DNA of 64,000 bases from Agromyces sp. SYSU T00194 (GTDB lineage Bacteria > Actinomycetota > Actinomycetes > Actinomycetales > Microbacteriaceae). Of the stretch, positions 35,177-43,816 are shown piece after piece. Every line of letters starts with the position of its first letter. The first letter of the stretch is position 1. The notes under the pieces are model-generated. The model did not search any database and was not told the DNA's origin. It was given only the letters and a program-made list of their open reading frames with translations. The stretch is taken from positions 2,046,001 through 2,110,000 of the forward strand of contig NZ_JBEPJZ010000001.1 in NCBI RefSeq assembly GCF_040496035.1, given 5' to 3'. A program made the translations under genes and the position numbers.

Positions 35177-35200
35177 TACGATGCGTGTGAATCGTTTCAC
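35177..35200 (+). promoter_or_regulatory. Promoter -10 plus LacI-type operator of the MFS-rhamnosidase operon
   Basis: A TACGAT (35177-35182) resembles a -10 box; four bases on lies the near-perfect palindrome GTGAATCGTTTCAC (35187-35200, 6 of 7 half-site matches, CG centre). An operator over the start of transcription fits repression by a LacI-type protein. The transporter ATG is 46 bp downstream. No good -35 box is visible. Confidence 0.65.
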
Positions 35201-35245
35201 TCCCGCCGGTGCGCCGCCGGGCCGACCGACAACGGAGTTCACGTC

Positions 35246-36736
35246 ATGACCTCGATTTCCGACCGGAGCGCATCCGGCCCCGCCGCCGTCCGTCAGCCCA
35301 ACCCCTGGTGGATCGCCGTGATCGCCGGCATGGCCTCGTTCATCGATGCCGGCGCCATCGTCGCCACCGGCACGGCGCTCGTGCTCTTCCAGGACGGCCT
35401 CGGCGTGAGCGCCGCGCAGATCGGCCAGTTCTCCGCACTGCTCACCCTGACCATCGCGATCGGCGCGTTCACGGGCGGCCGCCTGGGCGACCGCTTCGGA
35501 CGTCGCCGCGTGTTCACCGTGACGCTCATCGTGTTCGCGATCGGCGCCGCGCTCAGCGCCATGGCCTGGGACCCGGCCGTGCTGTACGTCTCGCTCGCAC
35601 TGCTCGGCTTCGGCGCCGGCGCCGACCTGCCCGTGTCGATGGCGATGATCGCCGAGAGCGCCCCCGACGACAAGCGCGGAAAGATGATCACCTTCTCGCA
35701 CGTGCTCTGGATGCTCGGCATCCTCGCGATCATCGTCATGGGCATCTTCGTCGGCGGCATGGGCACCACCGGCGGCCGCATCCTCTACGCCTTCCTCGCG
35801 GTCGTGGCCGTGATCGTGCTCGTGCTGCGCATCACGCTGCCCGAGTCGGCGAAGTGGCGGGCCGCCCACGACCGCCGCACGACCGCCATCGAGGTGGCTG
35901 CCGCCCAGGGCACGACCGCCGAGGCCGATCCGGGCGCGATCCGCAGCCTGTTCCGGGCGCCCGTGCTCGTGCCGCTCATCGCGGTCGGCCTGTTCTACGC
36001 CCTCGTCAACATCGCCGCCAACACGAACGGCCAGTTCAGCACCTACCTCTACGTCAACGTCGCCGGCTCCGACGTCTCGACGGCGTCGGCGCTCAGCCTG
36101 ATCGCGTTCGGCGTCTCGCTCGTCGGCATGCTGACGCTCATGCGCCTCGTCGACACCCGCTGGCGCATGCGCGCCTTCGCGATCGGCGCGGTCTTCGTGC
36201 TCGCCGCGATGGCCGTGCCCGCGATCTTCGGGGTGACGCTGTTCACGCTCGTGCTGAACGGCGTGCTGTTCGCGATCGGCGGCGCGATCGCCGGCGAGCC
36301 GATGTTCAAGGTCTGGGCGCAGGAGCTGTTCTCGACGCTCGCCCGTTCGGGCGCGCAGGGCGTGATGATCGCCTTCACGCGCGTCATCGCCGCCGCCGTC
36401 GCGCTGGTCACGCCGGCGATCATCGCCGCGGGGCCGCAGGCGCTCTACTGGTTCCTCTTCGCCACGAGCGGCGTCGCCCTCGCGATGGGCGCGTTCTGGA
36501 TCGCCCGGATGCCGCGGGCGGACCTCGCCGAGGAGGCGGATGCGGGTGCCGAGGCGAGCGCGCCGGAGGCATCCGTCGCCGAGGCGTGCATCACCGAGGC
36601 GTGCATCACCGAGGCGGGCATCACCGAGGCGGACGTCACCGAGGCGGACGTCACCGAGGCGAGCGTCGCAGGCGGCGCGGCGTCGGGCTCCGGGGCATCC
36701 GCTGCTCCCGGCACGGCCGGCACGACCGTGCGATGA
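35246..36736 (+). CDS. MFS transporter, probable carbohydrate importer, with C-terminal pentapeptide repeats
   Basis: A 496-residue 12-TM major facilitator. MFS motif A is seen as GGRLGDRFGRRRVF (residues ~75-88), and a second conserved block LPESAKWR precedes the central loop. It resembles metabolite:H+ or sugar porters. The ATG has GGAG 8 nt upstream. After the last helix (~residue 425) a hydrophilic tail contains pentapeptide repeats of the form E-A-x-V/I-T/A encoded by a 15-bp tandem repeat. It is followed by a GH78 gene, so a rhamnose-containing glycoside is the likely cargo, which is inference. Confidence 0.83.
   Translation: MTSISDRSASGPAAVRQPNPWWIAVIAGMASFIDAGAIVATGTALVLFQDGLGVSAAQIGQFSALLTLTIAIGAFTGGRLGDRFGRRRVFTVTLIVFAIGAALSAMAWDPAVLYVSLALLGFGAGADLPVSMAMIAESAPDDKRGKMITFSHVLWMLGILAIIVMGIFVGGMGTTGGRILYAFLAVVAVIVLVLRITLPESAKWRAAHDRRTTAIEVAAAQGTTAEADPGAIRSLFRAPVLVPLIAVGLFYALVNIAANTNGQFSTYLYVNVAGSDVSTASALSLIAFGVSLVGMLTLMRLVDTRWRMRAFAIGAVFVLAAMAVPAIFGVTLFTLVLNGVLFAIGGAIAGEPMFKVWAQELFSTLARSGAQGVMIAFTRVIAAAVALVTPAIIAAGPQALYWFLFATSGVALAMGAFWIARMPRADLAEEADAGAEASAPEASVAEACITEACITEAGITEADVTEADVTEASVAGGAASGSGASAAPGTAGTTVR
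36566..36670 (+). repeat. 15-bp coding tandem repeat (seven units)
   Basis: Seven consecutive 15-bp units related to GAGGCGTGCATCACC run from 36566 to 36670; two units are identical at 36581-36610 and two at 36626-36655 (GAGGCGGACGTCACC). They encode EASVA, EACIT, EACIT, EAGIT, EADVT, EADVT, EASVA in the transporter C-terminus. The unit keeps the frame, so copy number can change without loss of the protein. Confidence 0.9.
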
Positions 36737-36807
36737 CCCGGCGGGTACGCTCCGAACGGGCCCCGGCCCACGACACCGAACCCGAGGACGGGCGGAAGGA
36801 TCTTGCG

Positions 36808-39081
36808 ATGACGCACCAGTGGACCGCGCGGATGGTCGCGCCCGACGACGACTTCGGCGGGGCGCCCCTGCTGCGACGGGAGGTGGTGCTCGACCCCGGT
36901 CACGGCGATGTCGTGCAGGCGACGCTCGCCCGCACCGCGCTCGGCGTGGTCGAGGCGTGGCTGAACGGCGAACGGGTCTCCGACGACCTGCTGACGCCGG
37001 GCTGGTCGAGCTACGAGTGGCGCCTGCGCGTCGCGGAGACCGACGTGACCGGCCTGGTCGCCGACGGCGCCAACGTGATCGGCCTCGCACTCGGCAACGG
37101 CTGGTACCGCGGCAAGCTCGGGTGGGCGGGAAACCGCAACCTGTACGGCGACGAGCTCGGCGCGTTCGCCGAGCTGCGCGTGCGGTTCGCCGACGGTCAC
37201 GAGCAGGTCGTCGGCACGGATGCCGCGTGGGCCGCGGGCCCCGGCCCGACGCTCGCGAACGACCTCTACGACGGCCAGGCGATCGACGCACGACGGCGCG
37301 ACGACGCCTGGCTGGGCGCCGGGTTCGACGGCGACGGCTGGGTCGGGGTGCACCAGCTCGAGTTCGACCACGCGAAGCTCGAGCCCTACCTCGGGCCGCC
37401 CGTGCGTCGCACGCAGGAGCTCGTGCCCGTGTCGGTGACGACGTCGCCGAGCGGCGCGGTGCTGGTCGACTTCGGCCAGAACCTCGTCGGCTGGGTGCGC
37501 GTCGCCGTGCGCGGCGAGGCGGGCGCCGAGGTCGTGCTGCGCCACGCCGAGGTGCTCGAGCACGGCGAGCTCGGCACGCGGCCCCTGCGGTCGGCGCGCG
37601 CCACCGACCGCTACCTGCTGAGCGGGGGCGACGACGTGTTCGAGCCGACCCTGACGTTCCACGGGTTCCGGTACGTCGAGGTGTCGGGCTGGCCGGGCGG
37701 CGCGGACGCGATCGGCGCGGGCGCGCTCACCGCGGTCGTCATCGGGACGGAGCTGCGCCGCATCGGCCGCATGTCGACGTCGAACCCGCTGCTCGACCGG
37801 CTGCACGAGAACGCGGTCTGGGGCATGCGCGGCAACTTCGTCGACGTGCCCACCGACTGCCCGCAGCGCGACGAGCGCCTCGGGTGGACGGGCGACATCG
37901 CCGCGTTCGCGTCGAGCGCCGCGTTCCTCTACGACGTGCAGGACTTCCTGCGCGACTGGCTGGTCGACCTCGACCTCGAGCAGCGCCACGCCGACGGGAT
38001 CGTGCCGCTCGTCGTGCCCGACGCGATCAAGTACTTCGACGTGCCGCCCGAGTTCCCGAAGCCGGAGGCGATGGCGATCTGGAGCGACGCCGCGGCCTGG
38101 GTGCCGTGGGCGGTCTACGAGGCGTACGGCGACGAGCGCGTGCTGCGCGAGGCGTTCCCCGCGATGGCCGCGCACCTGCGGCGCGTGCGCGGGCTGCTCG
38201 ACCCGTCGGGCGTGTGGGCGGCCGGCATGCAGCTGGGCGACTGGCTCGATCCGGATGCCCCGCCGGACGCGCCGTTCCAGGCCAAGGCCGACGGGCACGT
38301 CGTCGCGACGCTGGCCGTCTTCAGGTCGGCGACGATCGCGGTCGATGCCGCGCGGGTGCTGGGTGACGAGGCCGCCGCCGAGGAGTTCGCGGCGATGGCC
38401 GAGACGCTCCGGGCGGGCTTCCACGCGGAGTACCTGCGCGACGGGGTCATCACCTCCGACGCATCCGCCGTCTACGCCCTCGCCATCGTCACGGGCATGG
38501 TCGACGGCGACGACCTCGAGTTCGCCGGGCGCCGCCTCGCGGAGCTCGTCGCCGACAGCGGCTACCGCATCTCGACGGGCTTCGCCGGAACGCCCTTCGT
38601 GACCGATGCGCTCACGTCGACCGGCCACCTCGACGCGGCCTACCGCCTGCTGCTCCAGACCGAGTGCCCCTCGTGGCTGTACCCGGTCACGATGGGCGCG
38701 ACCACGATCTGGGAGCGCTGGGACTCGATGCTGCCCGACGGCTCGATCAACCCGGGGGAGATGACGAGCTTCAACCACTACGCGCTCGGCGCGGTGATCG
38801 ACTGGATGCACCGGGTCGTCGGCGGCCTCGCGCCGCTCGCACCCGGCTATGCGCGCATCCTGGTCGCCCCGCGGCCCGGCGGCGACCTGACTTGGGCGGA
38901 CACGTCGCTCGAGACCCCGCGCGGGCTCGCCCGCGTGCGGTGGGAGCTCGCGGACGGCGCGCTCGCCGTGGTCGCCACGGTGCCCGAGGGCGCCGAGGCC
39001 GTGCTGCGCCTGCCCGGTGCCGCGGACGAGGTCGTCGTCGGTGGCGTGCACGAGCGATCGGTCGCGTTCGCGGGCGAGTGA
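36808..39081 (+). CDS. Alpha-L-rhamnosidase, glycoside hydrolase family 78
   Basis: A 757-residue cytosolic enzyme that removes terminal alpha-L-rhamnose from glycosides. Beta-sandwich domains come first (residues ~10-320: AWLNGERVSDDLLTPGWSSY, LALGNGWYRGKLGW, VDFGQNLVGWVRV), then the (alpha/alpha)6 barrel with the GH78 signature DCPQRDERLGWTGD from residue 350 and the second catalytic region TMGATTIWERWDSM near 635. No signal peptide, so the substrate must enter first, presumably through the upstream MFS transporter. ATG at 36808 is chosen for the GGAAGGA before it; an upstream ATG overlapping the transporter stop is in frame. Length is short for GH78 (often 850-1000). Confidence 0.92.
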   Translation: MTHQWTARMVAPDDDFGGAPLLRREVVLDPGHGDVVQATLARTALGVVEAWLNGERVSDDLLTPGWSSYEWRLRVAETDVTGLVADGANVIGLALGNGWYRGKLGWAGNRNLYGDELGAFAELRVRFADGHEQVVGTDAAWAAGPGPTLANDLYDGQAIDARRRDDAWLGAGFDGDGWVGVHQLEFDHAKLEPYLGPPVRRTQELVPVSVTTSPSGAVLVDFGQNLVGWVRVAVRGEAGAEVVLRHAEVLEHGELGTRPLRSARATDRYLLSGGDDVFEPTLTFHGFRYVEVSGWPGGADAIGAGALTAVVIGTELRRIGRMSTSNPLLDRLHENAVWGMRGNFVDVPTDCPQRDERLGWTGDIAAFASSAAFLYDVQDFLRDWLVDLDLEQRHADGIVPLVVPDAIKYFDVPPEFPKPEAMAIWSDAAAWVPWAVYEAYGDERVLREAFPAMAAHLRRVRGLLDPSGVWAAGMQLGDWLDPDAPPDAPFQAKADGHVVATLAVFRSATIAVDAARVLGDEAAAEEFAAMAETLRAGFHAEYLRDGVITSDASAVYALAIVTGMVDGDDLEFAGRRLAELVADSGYRISTGFAGTPFVTDALTSTGHLDAAYRLLLQTECPSWLYPVTMGATTIWERWDSMLPDGSINPGEMTSFNHYALGAVIDWMHRVVGGLAPLAPGYARILVAPRPGGDLTWADTSLETPRGLARVRWELADGALAVVATVPEGAEAVLRLPGAADEVVVGGVHERSVAFAGE

Positions 39082-39136
39082 GCGGATGCCGCGGGCGGTG
39101 CGTCCGCCCGGCGCATCCGCCGCCCGTGCGGTGGTC

Positions 39137-39197
39137 GAGACCCGTCGAATTGCTGCGTTCCGGGGCCGGCTGGGAGTGCAGCCTTCTGATGGGTCTC
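39137..39197. repeat. Palindromic repeat family 1, copy C
   Basis: A 61-bp divergent copy with arms GAGACCCGTCGA and GATGGGTCTC. Its right arm runs into the stop codon of the lacI gene (TGA on the complement of 39196-39198), so the repeat forms the gene end. Confidence 0.7.
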
Positions 39198-40242
39198 AGG
39201 TCGCGGCGGCGAGGCGGGGCGTGCTCTCGCGCACGACGACCTCGGTGGGCACCGCGGTGCCGGGCTCGGCGCCCTGCTCCGCGAGCGCGAGGCGCAGCGA
39301 GCGCTCGCCGACCTCCTCGAGCGGCAGGCGCACGGTCGTCAGGGTCGGGGTGACGTCGCGCACCGTGGGGATGTCGTCGAAGCCTGCGACCGCGACGTCG
39401 AGCCCCGGCTCGAGGCCGGCGTCGCGCAGCGCCGACATCGCGCCCATCGCCATCACGTCGTTCAGGGCGAACACGAGCTGTGTGTCGCCGAGCCCGCGCG
39501 CGATGAGCTCGCGCATGCCGGCGTAGCCGCCGTCCCGCGTGAACTCCGTGCGCGCGGTGCGGTCGGCGGGCAGGTCGGATCCGCCGGCGACGAGCCCCTC
39601 GGCGAACCCCGCGATGCGGTCCTCGCCGGTGCGGAGGCCCGCCGGGCCCGTGAGCGCCCCGAAGCGGCGGTAGCCGAGGCCCAGCATCTCGGTCGCGAGC
39701 GCGCGGGCGCCCTGGCGGTTCTCCAGCGCGACCGTGCGGAACGGGGTGTCGTTCGCGCTGATGAAGACCACGCGCCCGCCGGTCGACTCGAAGGCGGTGA
39801 GCTCGTCGAGCAGCGCCGCGGCGGCGGGGTCGTCGGCGCGGCGGGATCCGGCGAGGATCATCACGCGCGGGCGCTGGCCGCGCATCGCGCGGACGAGCTC
39901 GAGCTCGCGGGCGGAGTCGCGATCGGTCTCGGCCATGGTCACGATCAGCCGCTCGCTGTCGGCCTGTCCGACGACGCCCGCCGCGATCGAGGAGAAGTAG
40001 GGGTCGGCGATGTCTGCGACGAGCAGCGCCACGGTGGTGGTCGTGCCGCGCGCGACCGCCTGGGCGGAGAGGTTCGGGGTGTAGCCGAGCCGCGCGGCCG
40101 CGTCGAGCACGCGCTGGCGGTACGCCTCGTTGACCTTGCGCGTGCTGCCGTTGAGCGACCGCGATGCGGTGGCGAGCGAGACGCCCGCCTCGCGTGCCAC
40201 GTCGTGCAGGGTGGCGGGCGTGCTCCGGCTGGTCTGGTCCAC
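39196..40242 (-). CDS. LacI-family transcriptional repressor (rhamnosidase island)
   Basis: A 348-residue LacI/GalR regulator. The N-terminal HTH reads TLHDVAREAGVSLATASRSLNG (in parts, residues ~10-31), followed by a hinge ending LSAQAVARG and the periplasmic-binding-protein-like effector domain (VALLVADIADPYF from ~66, FALNDVMAMGAMSALRD near 270, VAGFDDIPTVRDVTPTLTTV near 295). The start is GTG with GGGAG upstream. The gene converges with the rhamnosidase gene and lies divergent to the Gfo gene at 40588. It is the probable regulator of one or both neighbours through the CG-centred palindromes there. Confidence 0.9.
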   Translation of the reverse strand: MDQTSRSTPATLHDVAREAGVSLATASRSLNGSTRKVNEAYRQRVLDAAARLGYTPNLSAQAVARGTTTTVALLVADIADPYFSSIAAGVVGQADSERLIVTMAETDRDSARELELVRAMRGQRPRVMILAGSRRADDPAAAALLDELTAFESTGGRVVFISANDTPFRTVALENRQGARALATEMLGLGYRRFGALTGPAGLRTGEDRIAGFAEGLVAGGSDLPADRTARTEFTRDGGYAGMRELIARGLGDTQLVFALNDVMAMGAMSALRDAGLEPGLDVAVAGFDDIPTVRDVTPTLTTVRLPLEEVGERSLRLALAEQGAEPGTAVPTEVVVRESTPRLAAAT

Positions 40243-40373
40243 GGCGGCTCCCGTCTCGTGCCGCGGCCACGCCCGCGGTCGCTTCGACCCTACCGCCGCG
40301 CGGGAATGCGGTGTCCGAGCCGGCCCGCACTCGCACCGGACGACTTCGGTCGAGCGCGCGCGCACGGTGGAAC

Positions 40374-40430
40374 GGGCCCGTCGCCGGACTGCGCTCGCAG
40401 GGCTGGGAACGCAGCCCGTCGACGGGTCTC
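40374..40430. repeat. Palindromic repeat family 1, copy D (degenerate left arm)
   Basis: The core GGACTGCGCT and CTGGGAACGCAG and the right arm TCGACGGGTCTC match copies A and B; the left arm is altered to GGGCCCGTCG. Confidence 0.65.
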
Positions 40431-40495
40431 GGCGGCGTGCGGACGCCGGGGCCGTAGGCGGGGTGCGACGGCGGGTGGAGGAACGGTTGGATCTG

Positions 40496-40509
40496 AGATA
40501 ACGTTTTCC
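40496..40509 (+). promoter_or_regulatory. LacI-type operator candidate 1 upstream of the Gfo gene
   Basis: AGATAACGTTTTCC is a CG-centred imperfect palindrome (5 of 7 half-site matches), 78 bp upstream of the start codon. Similar to the other operators in the island. Confidence 0.55.
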
Positions 40510-40551
40510 CGGGTCGCGAAGCGGCTCGAGGCATTCGATCGACCGGGTGCC

Positions 40552-40566
40552 GGGAAACGGTTTCTC
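40552..40566 (+). promoter_or_regulatory. LacI-type operator candidate 2 upstream of the Gfo gene
   Basis: GGGAAACGGTTTCTC has matching half-sites (6 of 7) but one extra central base, 21 bp before the ATG. With the first operator 42 bp upstream it could allow looping or a dual block. Confidence 0.5.
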
Positions 40567-40587
40567 ACGGACGAGGCGAAGGACCAG

Positions 40588-41937
40588 ATGGCACCCCCCG
40601 AACGCTACGGACTCATCGGCACCGGATCGCGCGCCGGCATGTACGTCAACGCGCTGACCGGCACGCAGTTCGGCGTCGAGCCCCTCGACGAGGTCGCGAC
40701 GCTCGTCGCCTGGTGCGACGTGAACCCCGGGAGGCTCGACGTGTACGAGCGCGAGGTCGTGGCATCCGGCCACCCGGTGCCGACGCGCTACGCCGTGGAG
40801 GACGTCGAGTCGATGGTGCAGGGCGAGCGGCTCGACCGCGTCGTGATCACGACGCCCGACTTCACCCACGCCGAGTTCGTGACCCGGGTGCTGCGCGCGG
40901 GCGCCGACGTGGTGGTCGAGAAGCCGCTCACGATCGACGCCGAGGGCGTGCGCGCGATCGGCGCGGCGATCGAGGAGACCGGGCGCGAGGTCATCACGAC
41001 GTTCAACTACCGCTACAGCCCGCGCAACTCGTCGCTGCGCCGCCTCATCGCCGAGGGCGCGATCGGCGAGGTCACGAGCGTGCACTTCGAGTGGGCGCTC
41101 GACACCGTGCACGGCGCCGACTACTTCCGCCGCTGGCACCGGTACAAGCAGAACTCCGGCGGCCTGCTCATCCACAAGGCCTCGCACCACTTCGACCTCG
41201 TCAACTGGTGGATCGGCGCGGCTCCGGTGCGGGTGTTCGCGAGCGGCGGCCTGCGCTTCTACGGCGCCGACAACGCGCAGGCGCGCGGCCTCGGCGCGCG
41301 CCCCGAGCGCGGCACGGGCACGACCGGCGACCCGTTCGCGCTCGACCTCTCGCTCGATGCCCGCATGAAGGAGCTCTACCTCGACAACGAGGGCCACGAC
41401 GGCTACCTGCGCGACCGTGACGTGTTCGACGCCGGCATCACGATCGAGGACAACCTCTCGGTGCTGGTCGACTACGACTCGGGCGCGACCATGAGCTATT
41501 CGCTGAACGCCCACAGCCCGTGGGAGGGCTACCGCGTGACCGTGAACGGCACCGAGGGCCGCGCCGAGCTCGAGGTCGTCGAGCGCGGCGCCGTGCTCGT
41601 CGGCGAGGACGGCCGGGTCGTGGTCGACCCGAGCATGCACCCCGGCTACTCGCCCGAGGACGAGGTGCGTCCCGACTCCGAGCGCCTCGTGCTGCAGCGG
41701 CACTGGGAGGGCGCGCAGGTCGTGCCGATCCCCGAGGGCGTCGGCGGCCACGGCGGCGGCGACGCGTTCCTGCTCGAGCACCTCTTCCACCGGGTGCAGG
41801 CGGATGCCCCGCTGGGGCGCATCGCCCGCTACGCGGACGGCGTGCGTGCGGTCAGCGTGGGCATCGCGGGCAACCGCTCGCTCGAGACCGGCCTGCCGGT
41901 GCGCATCGCCGAACTGGAGCTCGGCGTTCCGGCGTAG
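40588..41937 (+). CDS. Gfo/Idh/MocA-family oxidoreductase
   Basis: A 449-residue NAD(P)-dependent oxidoreductase. The Rossmann motif is GLIGTGSRAGMY at the N-terminus, the EKP motif lies near residue 112 (VVVEKPLTID), then TTFNYRYSPRN near 132 and HKASHHFDLVNWWIG near 195, which holds the likely catalytic His. It probably acts on a sugar or sugar derivative. The ATG at 40588 has AAGGA 6 nt upstream. It is alone on the plus strand; two LacI-type palindromes precede it, so it is likely carbohydrate induced. Substrate unknown. Confidence 0.85.
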   Translation: MAPPERYGLIGTGSRAGMYVNALTGTQFGVEPLDEVATLVAWCDVNPGRLDVYEREVVASGHPVPTRYAVEDVESMVQGERLDRVVITTPDFTHAEFVTRVLRAGADVVVEKPLTIDAEGVRAIGAAIEETGREVITTFNYRYSPRNSSLRRLIAEGAIGEVTSVHFEWALDTVHGADYFRRWHRYKQNSGGLLIHKASHHFDLVNWWIGAAPVRVFASGGLRFYGADNAQARGLGARPERGTGTTGDPFALDLSLDARMKELYLDNEGHDGYLRDRDVFDAGITIEDNLSVLVDYDSGATMSYSLNAHSPWEGYRVTVNGTEGRAELEVVERGAVLVGEDGRVVVDPSMHPGYSPEDEVRPDSERLVLQRHWEGAQVVPIPEGVGGHGGGDAFLLEHLFHRVQADAPLGRIARYADGVRAVSVGIAGNRSLETGLPVRIAELELGVPA

Positions 41938-42000
41938 GGCGCCGCAGGCCCCGTCGATCGAGATGGGGTGAGCGGATGCCCCGGGGCCGGCGTCGGCGCG

Positions 42001-42492
42001 TCAGGCGGCTCCGGCGATCAGGGCGATCGCCCCGCCGACGAACACGACGACGGCGACGCCCGCGATGCCCGCGAGCGGCACCCAGAATGCGCGCTTGCGC
42101 AGCACCAGCAGCGTGATCGTCGCGACGAGGCAGACCACGCCGACGACGATCGGCCCCCAGATCGCCACGTTCAGGCCGACCGTGAACAGGTCGCACGAGC
42201 CGTTCACGCAGTTCGGGGCGCTCAGGGCGAACAGCGACCCGATGAACACGCCCGTGATCGCGACGCCGATGAGCAGCAGCACGAGCACGATCGAGAGCAC
42301 CAGGTCCCAGACGCGCACGGGGCGCACGCGGCGGGTGCGCCCGTCGGGAGCGGCAGCGTCGGCGGGGGCGCTCGTCCCGGGGGTGCTGCGCTCGGCCGCG
42401 GTGCGCGACGCGGAGCCGGTTGCGTCCGCACCGCTCGGCTGCGCGTCGTTGCGGCCCTCGTCGTCGTGCCCGGATGGGGTGCCGTCGCTCAC
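42001..42492 (-). CDS. Small membrane protein with disordered N-terminus
   Basis: A 163-residue protein. The first ~65 residues are polar and rich in Ser, Gly, Ala and Asp; three hydrophobic helices follow (VWDLVLSIVLVLLLIGVAIT, then AIWGPIVVGVVCLVATITLLVL, then AFWVPLAGIAGVAVVVFVGG, each quoted in part). Between the first two is a short loop with two Cys (CVNGSC) that could bond on the outer face. No family is recognised. The GTG at 42490-42492 has GGAG 6 nt upstream; a GTG at 42523-42525 is the alternative start. It sits between unrelated genes. Confidence 0.65.
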   Translation of the reverse strand: MSDGTPSGHDDEGRNDAQPSGADATGSASRTAAERSTPGTSAPADAAAPDGRTRRVRPVRVWDLVLSIVLVLLLIGVAITGVFIGSLFALSAPNCVNGSCDLFTVGLNVAIWGPIVVGVVCLVATITLLVLRKRAFWVPLAGIAGVAVVVFVGGAIALIAGAA

Positions 42493-42597
42493 TCGCTGCT
42501 CCGCTCCGGCGCCGATCGGCGCCACGGCTCCTCATCCTGCCGCTCCGCGACAGGCGGGGTCAACGGGGTGCGGAAGCGAGACGTCCGCTCGCCCGGC

Positions 42598-43758
42598 TCA
42601 GTCCTCGATCGTCGCGGCACCGCGCGGGTAGGCGAGCAGGAGCGCGCCGGAGGCGATCCAGCACAGGCCGACGCCGGTGAGCAGCCAGCCGGCGCCGACC
42701 GAGACGGCGGCGACGCCCGCGACGCCCGCACCGGCGGCGGCGGCCGCCGCGCGCAGGCCGCCGCCGACCGTGAACACCTGTGCGCGCACCGCGCGGGGGC
42801 TCTGCAGGGTGCGCAGGCGCAGCATCGCGGCCGTCGATGCGGCGGTGAAGACGCCCGAGAGGGCGATCGCGCCGATGGTCCACCACGAGCCGATGTCGAG
42901 CAGCGCGACGATCGTGAGCGCACCGGTGGCGGCGAACCCCGCGCCCATCGAGAACTCGGGGGAGCGGGTGTCGGGGCGCCACGAGATCCAGAGCGAGCCG
43001 ACGAGGGCGCCGACGGCGAACGCGGAGACGATGACGGCGCCGCCGTCGGGGTCGCCGGCGCGTTCGATCGTGAGCGCGACCGCGGCGATCGCGAGCGCGC
43101 CGCCGCCGAACTGGCTGAGCGTGCCCGATGCGGTGACGACCGCGAGGGGGCGGTGCCGCGCGATCCAGGTGAGGCCGTCGCGCATCGCGCGCCACGGCGA
43201 GCCGACCGAGGCGTTGCGCGGGCGCAGGTGCGTCGTCAGGGCGGCGGACGCGCCGATGGCGGCGGAGGCCGCGACCACGAGCATCGCGATGCGGGCGGAG
43301 CCGAGCGCCGCAGTCGCGGCGACCGTGCCCGGGCCGATGACCGCGCCGATGTTGTACGACATGGCGTCGAGGGCGAACGCTCGCCGCTCGTGCGGGATCT
43401 CGTCGGTCACGAAGCTCGACAGGCCGCCCATGGTGAACGGCGAGACGGTGCCCGCGACCACCAGCGCCGTGAACACGAGCCAGAGCGGCACGTGGCCGAG
43501 GAACGCCGCGACTGCGAACGCCGCGGCCGAGCCGAACCCGGCGGCGGCGATGAGCCGGCGCGGGTGCGCCGAGCGGTCGAGCGCGACGCCGGCGAGCGGA
43601 GCGGCGAGGATGCTCGGTGCCAGCGAGACGGCCACGAGCGCGCCGCCGAGGGCGACGTCGCCGACCTGCTCGACCGCGAGGATCGGGATGCCGACGCCCA
43701 CGCCGCCGACCGCGAGGCGGAGCGGCGTCGCCGTCGCGAGGTAGTTGCCGGCGCTCAT
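42598..43758 (-). CDS. MFS transporter (exporter type)
   Basis: A 386-residue protein with about eleven or twelve hydrophobic helices and no large loop. The layout and the block FTMGGLSSFVTDEIPHERRAFALDAMSY (in pieces, residues ~105-135) recall MFS exporters of the DHA3/YtrB-like type found in actinobacteria. Motif A is weak (GVALDRSAHPRRLI). It begins ATG at 43756-43758. No neighbours suggest the cargo; multidrug efflux is a usual role in this group. The next gene starts on the same strand 58 bp away. Confidence 0.75.
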   Translation of the reverse strand: MSAGNYLATATPLRLAVGGVGVGIPILAVEQVGDVALGGALVAVSLAPSILAAPLAGVALDRSAHPRRLIAAAGFGSAAAFAVAAFLGHVPLWLVFTALVVAGTVSPFTMGGLSSFVTDEIPHERRAFALDAMSYNIGAVIGPGTVAATAALGSARIAMLVVAASAAIGASAALTTHLRPRNASVGSPWRAMRDGLTWIARHRPLAVVTASGTLSQFGGGALAIAAVALTIERAGDPDGGAVIVSAFAVGALVGSLWISWRPDTRSPEFSMGAGFAATGALTIVALLDIGSWWTIGAIALSGVFTAASTAAMLRLRTLQSPRAVRAQVFTVGGGLRAAAAAAGAGVAGVAAVSVGAGWLLTGVGLCWIASGALLLAYPRGAATIED

Positions 43759-43816
43759 GTGGTGCTCACGAGGCGTGGAGCCTACCCCTCACGAGGCTTC
43801 GGCGCACGTCGCCCGC

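Larger units (their letters stand above)
34803..35245. other. 443-bp divergent regulatory region with operators and repeats
   Basis: No gene is seen. The region carries one LacI-type palindrome near each divergent gene (34868-34881 and 35187-35200) and two copies of the 58-bp palindromic repeat (34967-35024 and 35040-35097) between them. The rest is low in recognisable signals. Confidence 0.7.
40243..40587. other. 345-bp divergent region between lacI and a Gfo gene
   Basis: No gene is supported here. It contains a divergent copy of the 58-bp repeat (40374-40430) and two LacI-type palindromes close to the Gfo start (40496-40509 and 40552-40566). The first 130 bp show no clear element. Confidence 0.65.

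Noticed and set aside
36566..36670. Possible CRISPR-like array
   Set aside because: Units are 15 bp without spacers and keep a reading frame at the end of a membrane protein gene.
36733..36808. Earlier ATG for the rhamnosidase overlapping the transporter stop
   Set aside because: In frame, but without a ribosome site; the ATG at 36808 has GGAAGGA and fits the GH78 N-terminus better.
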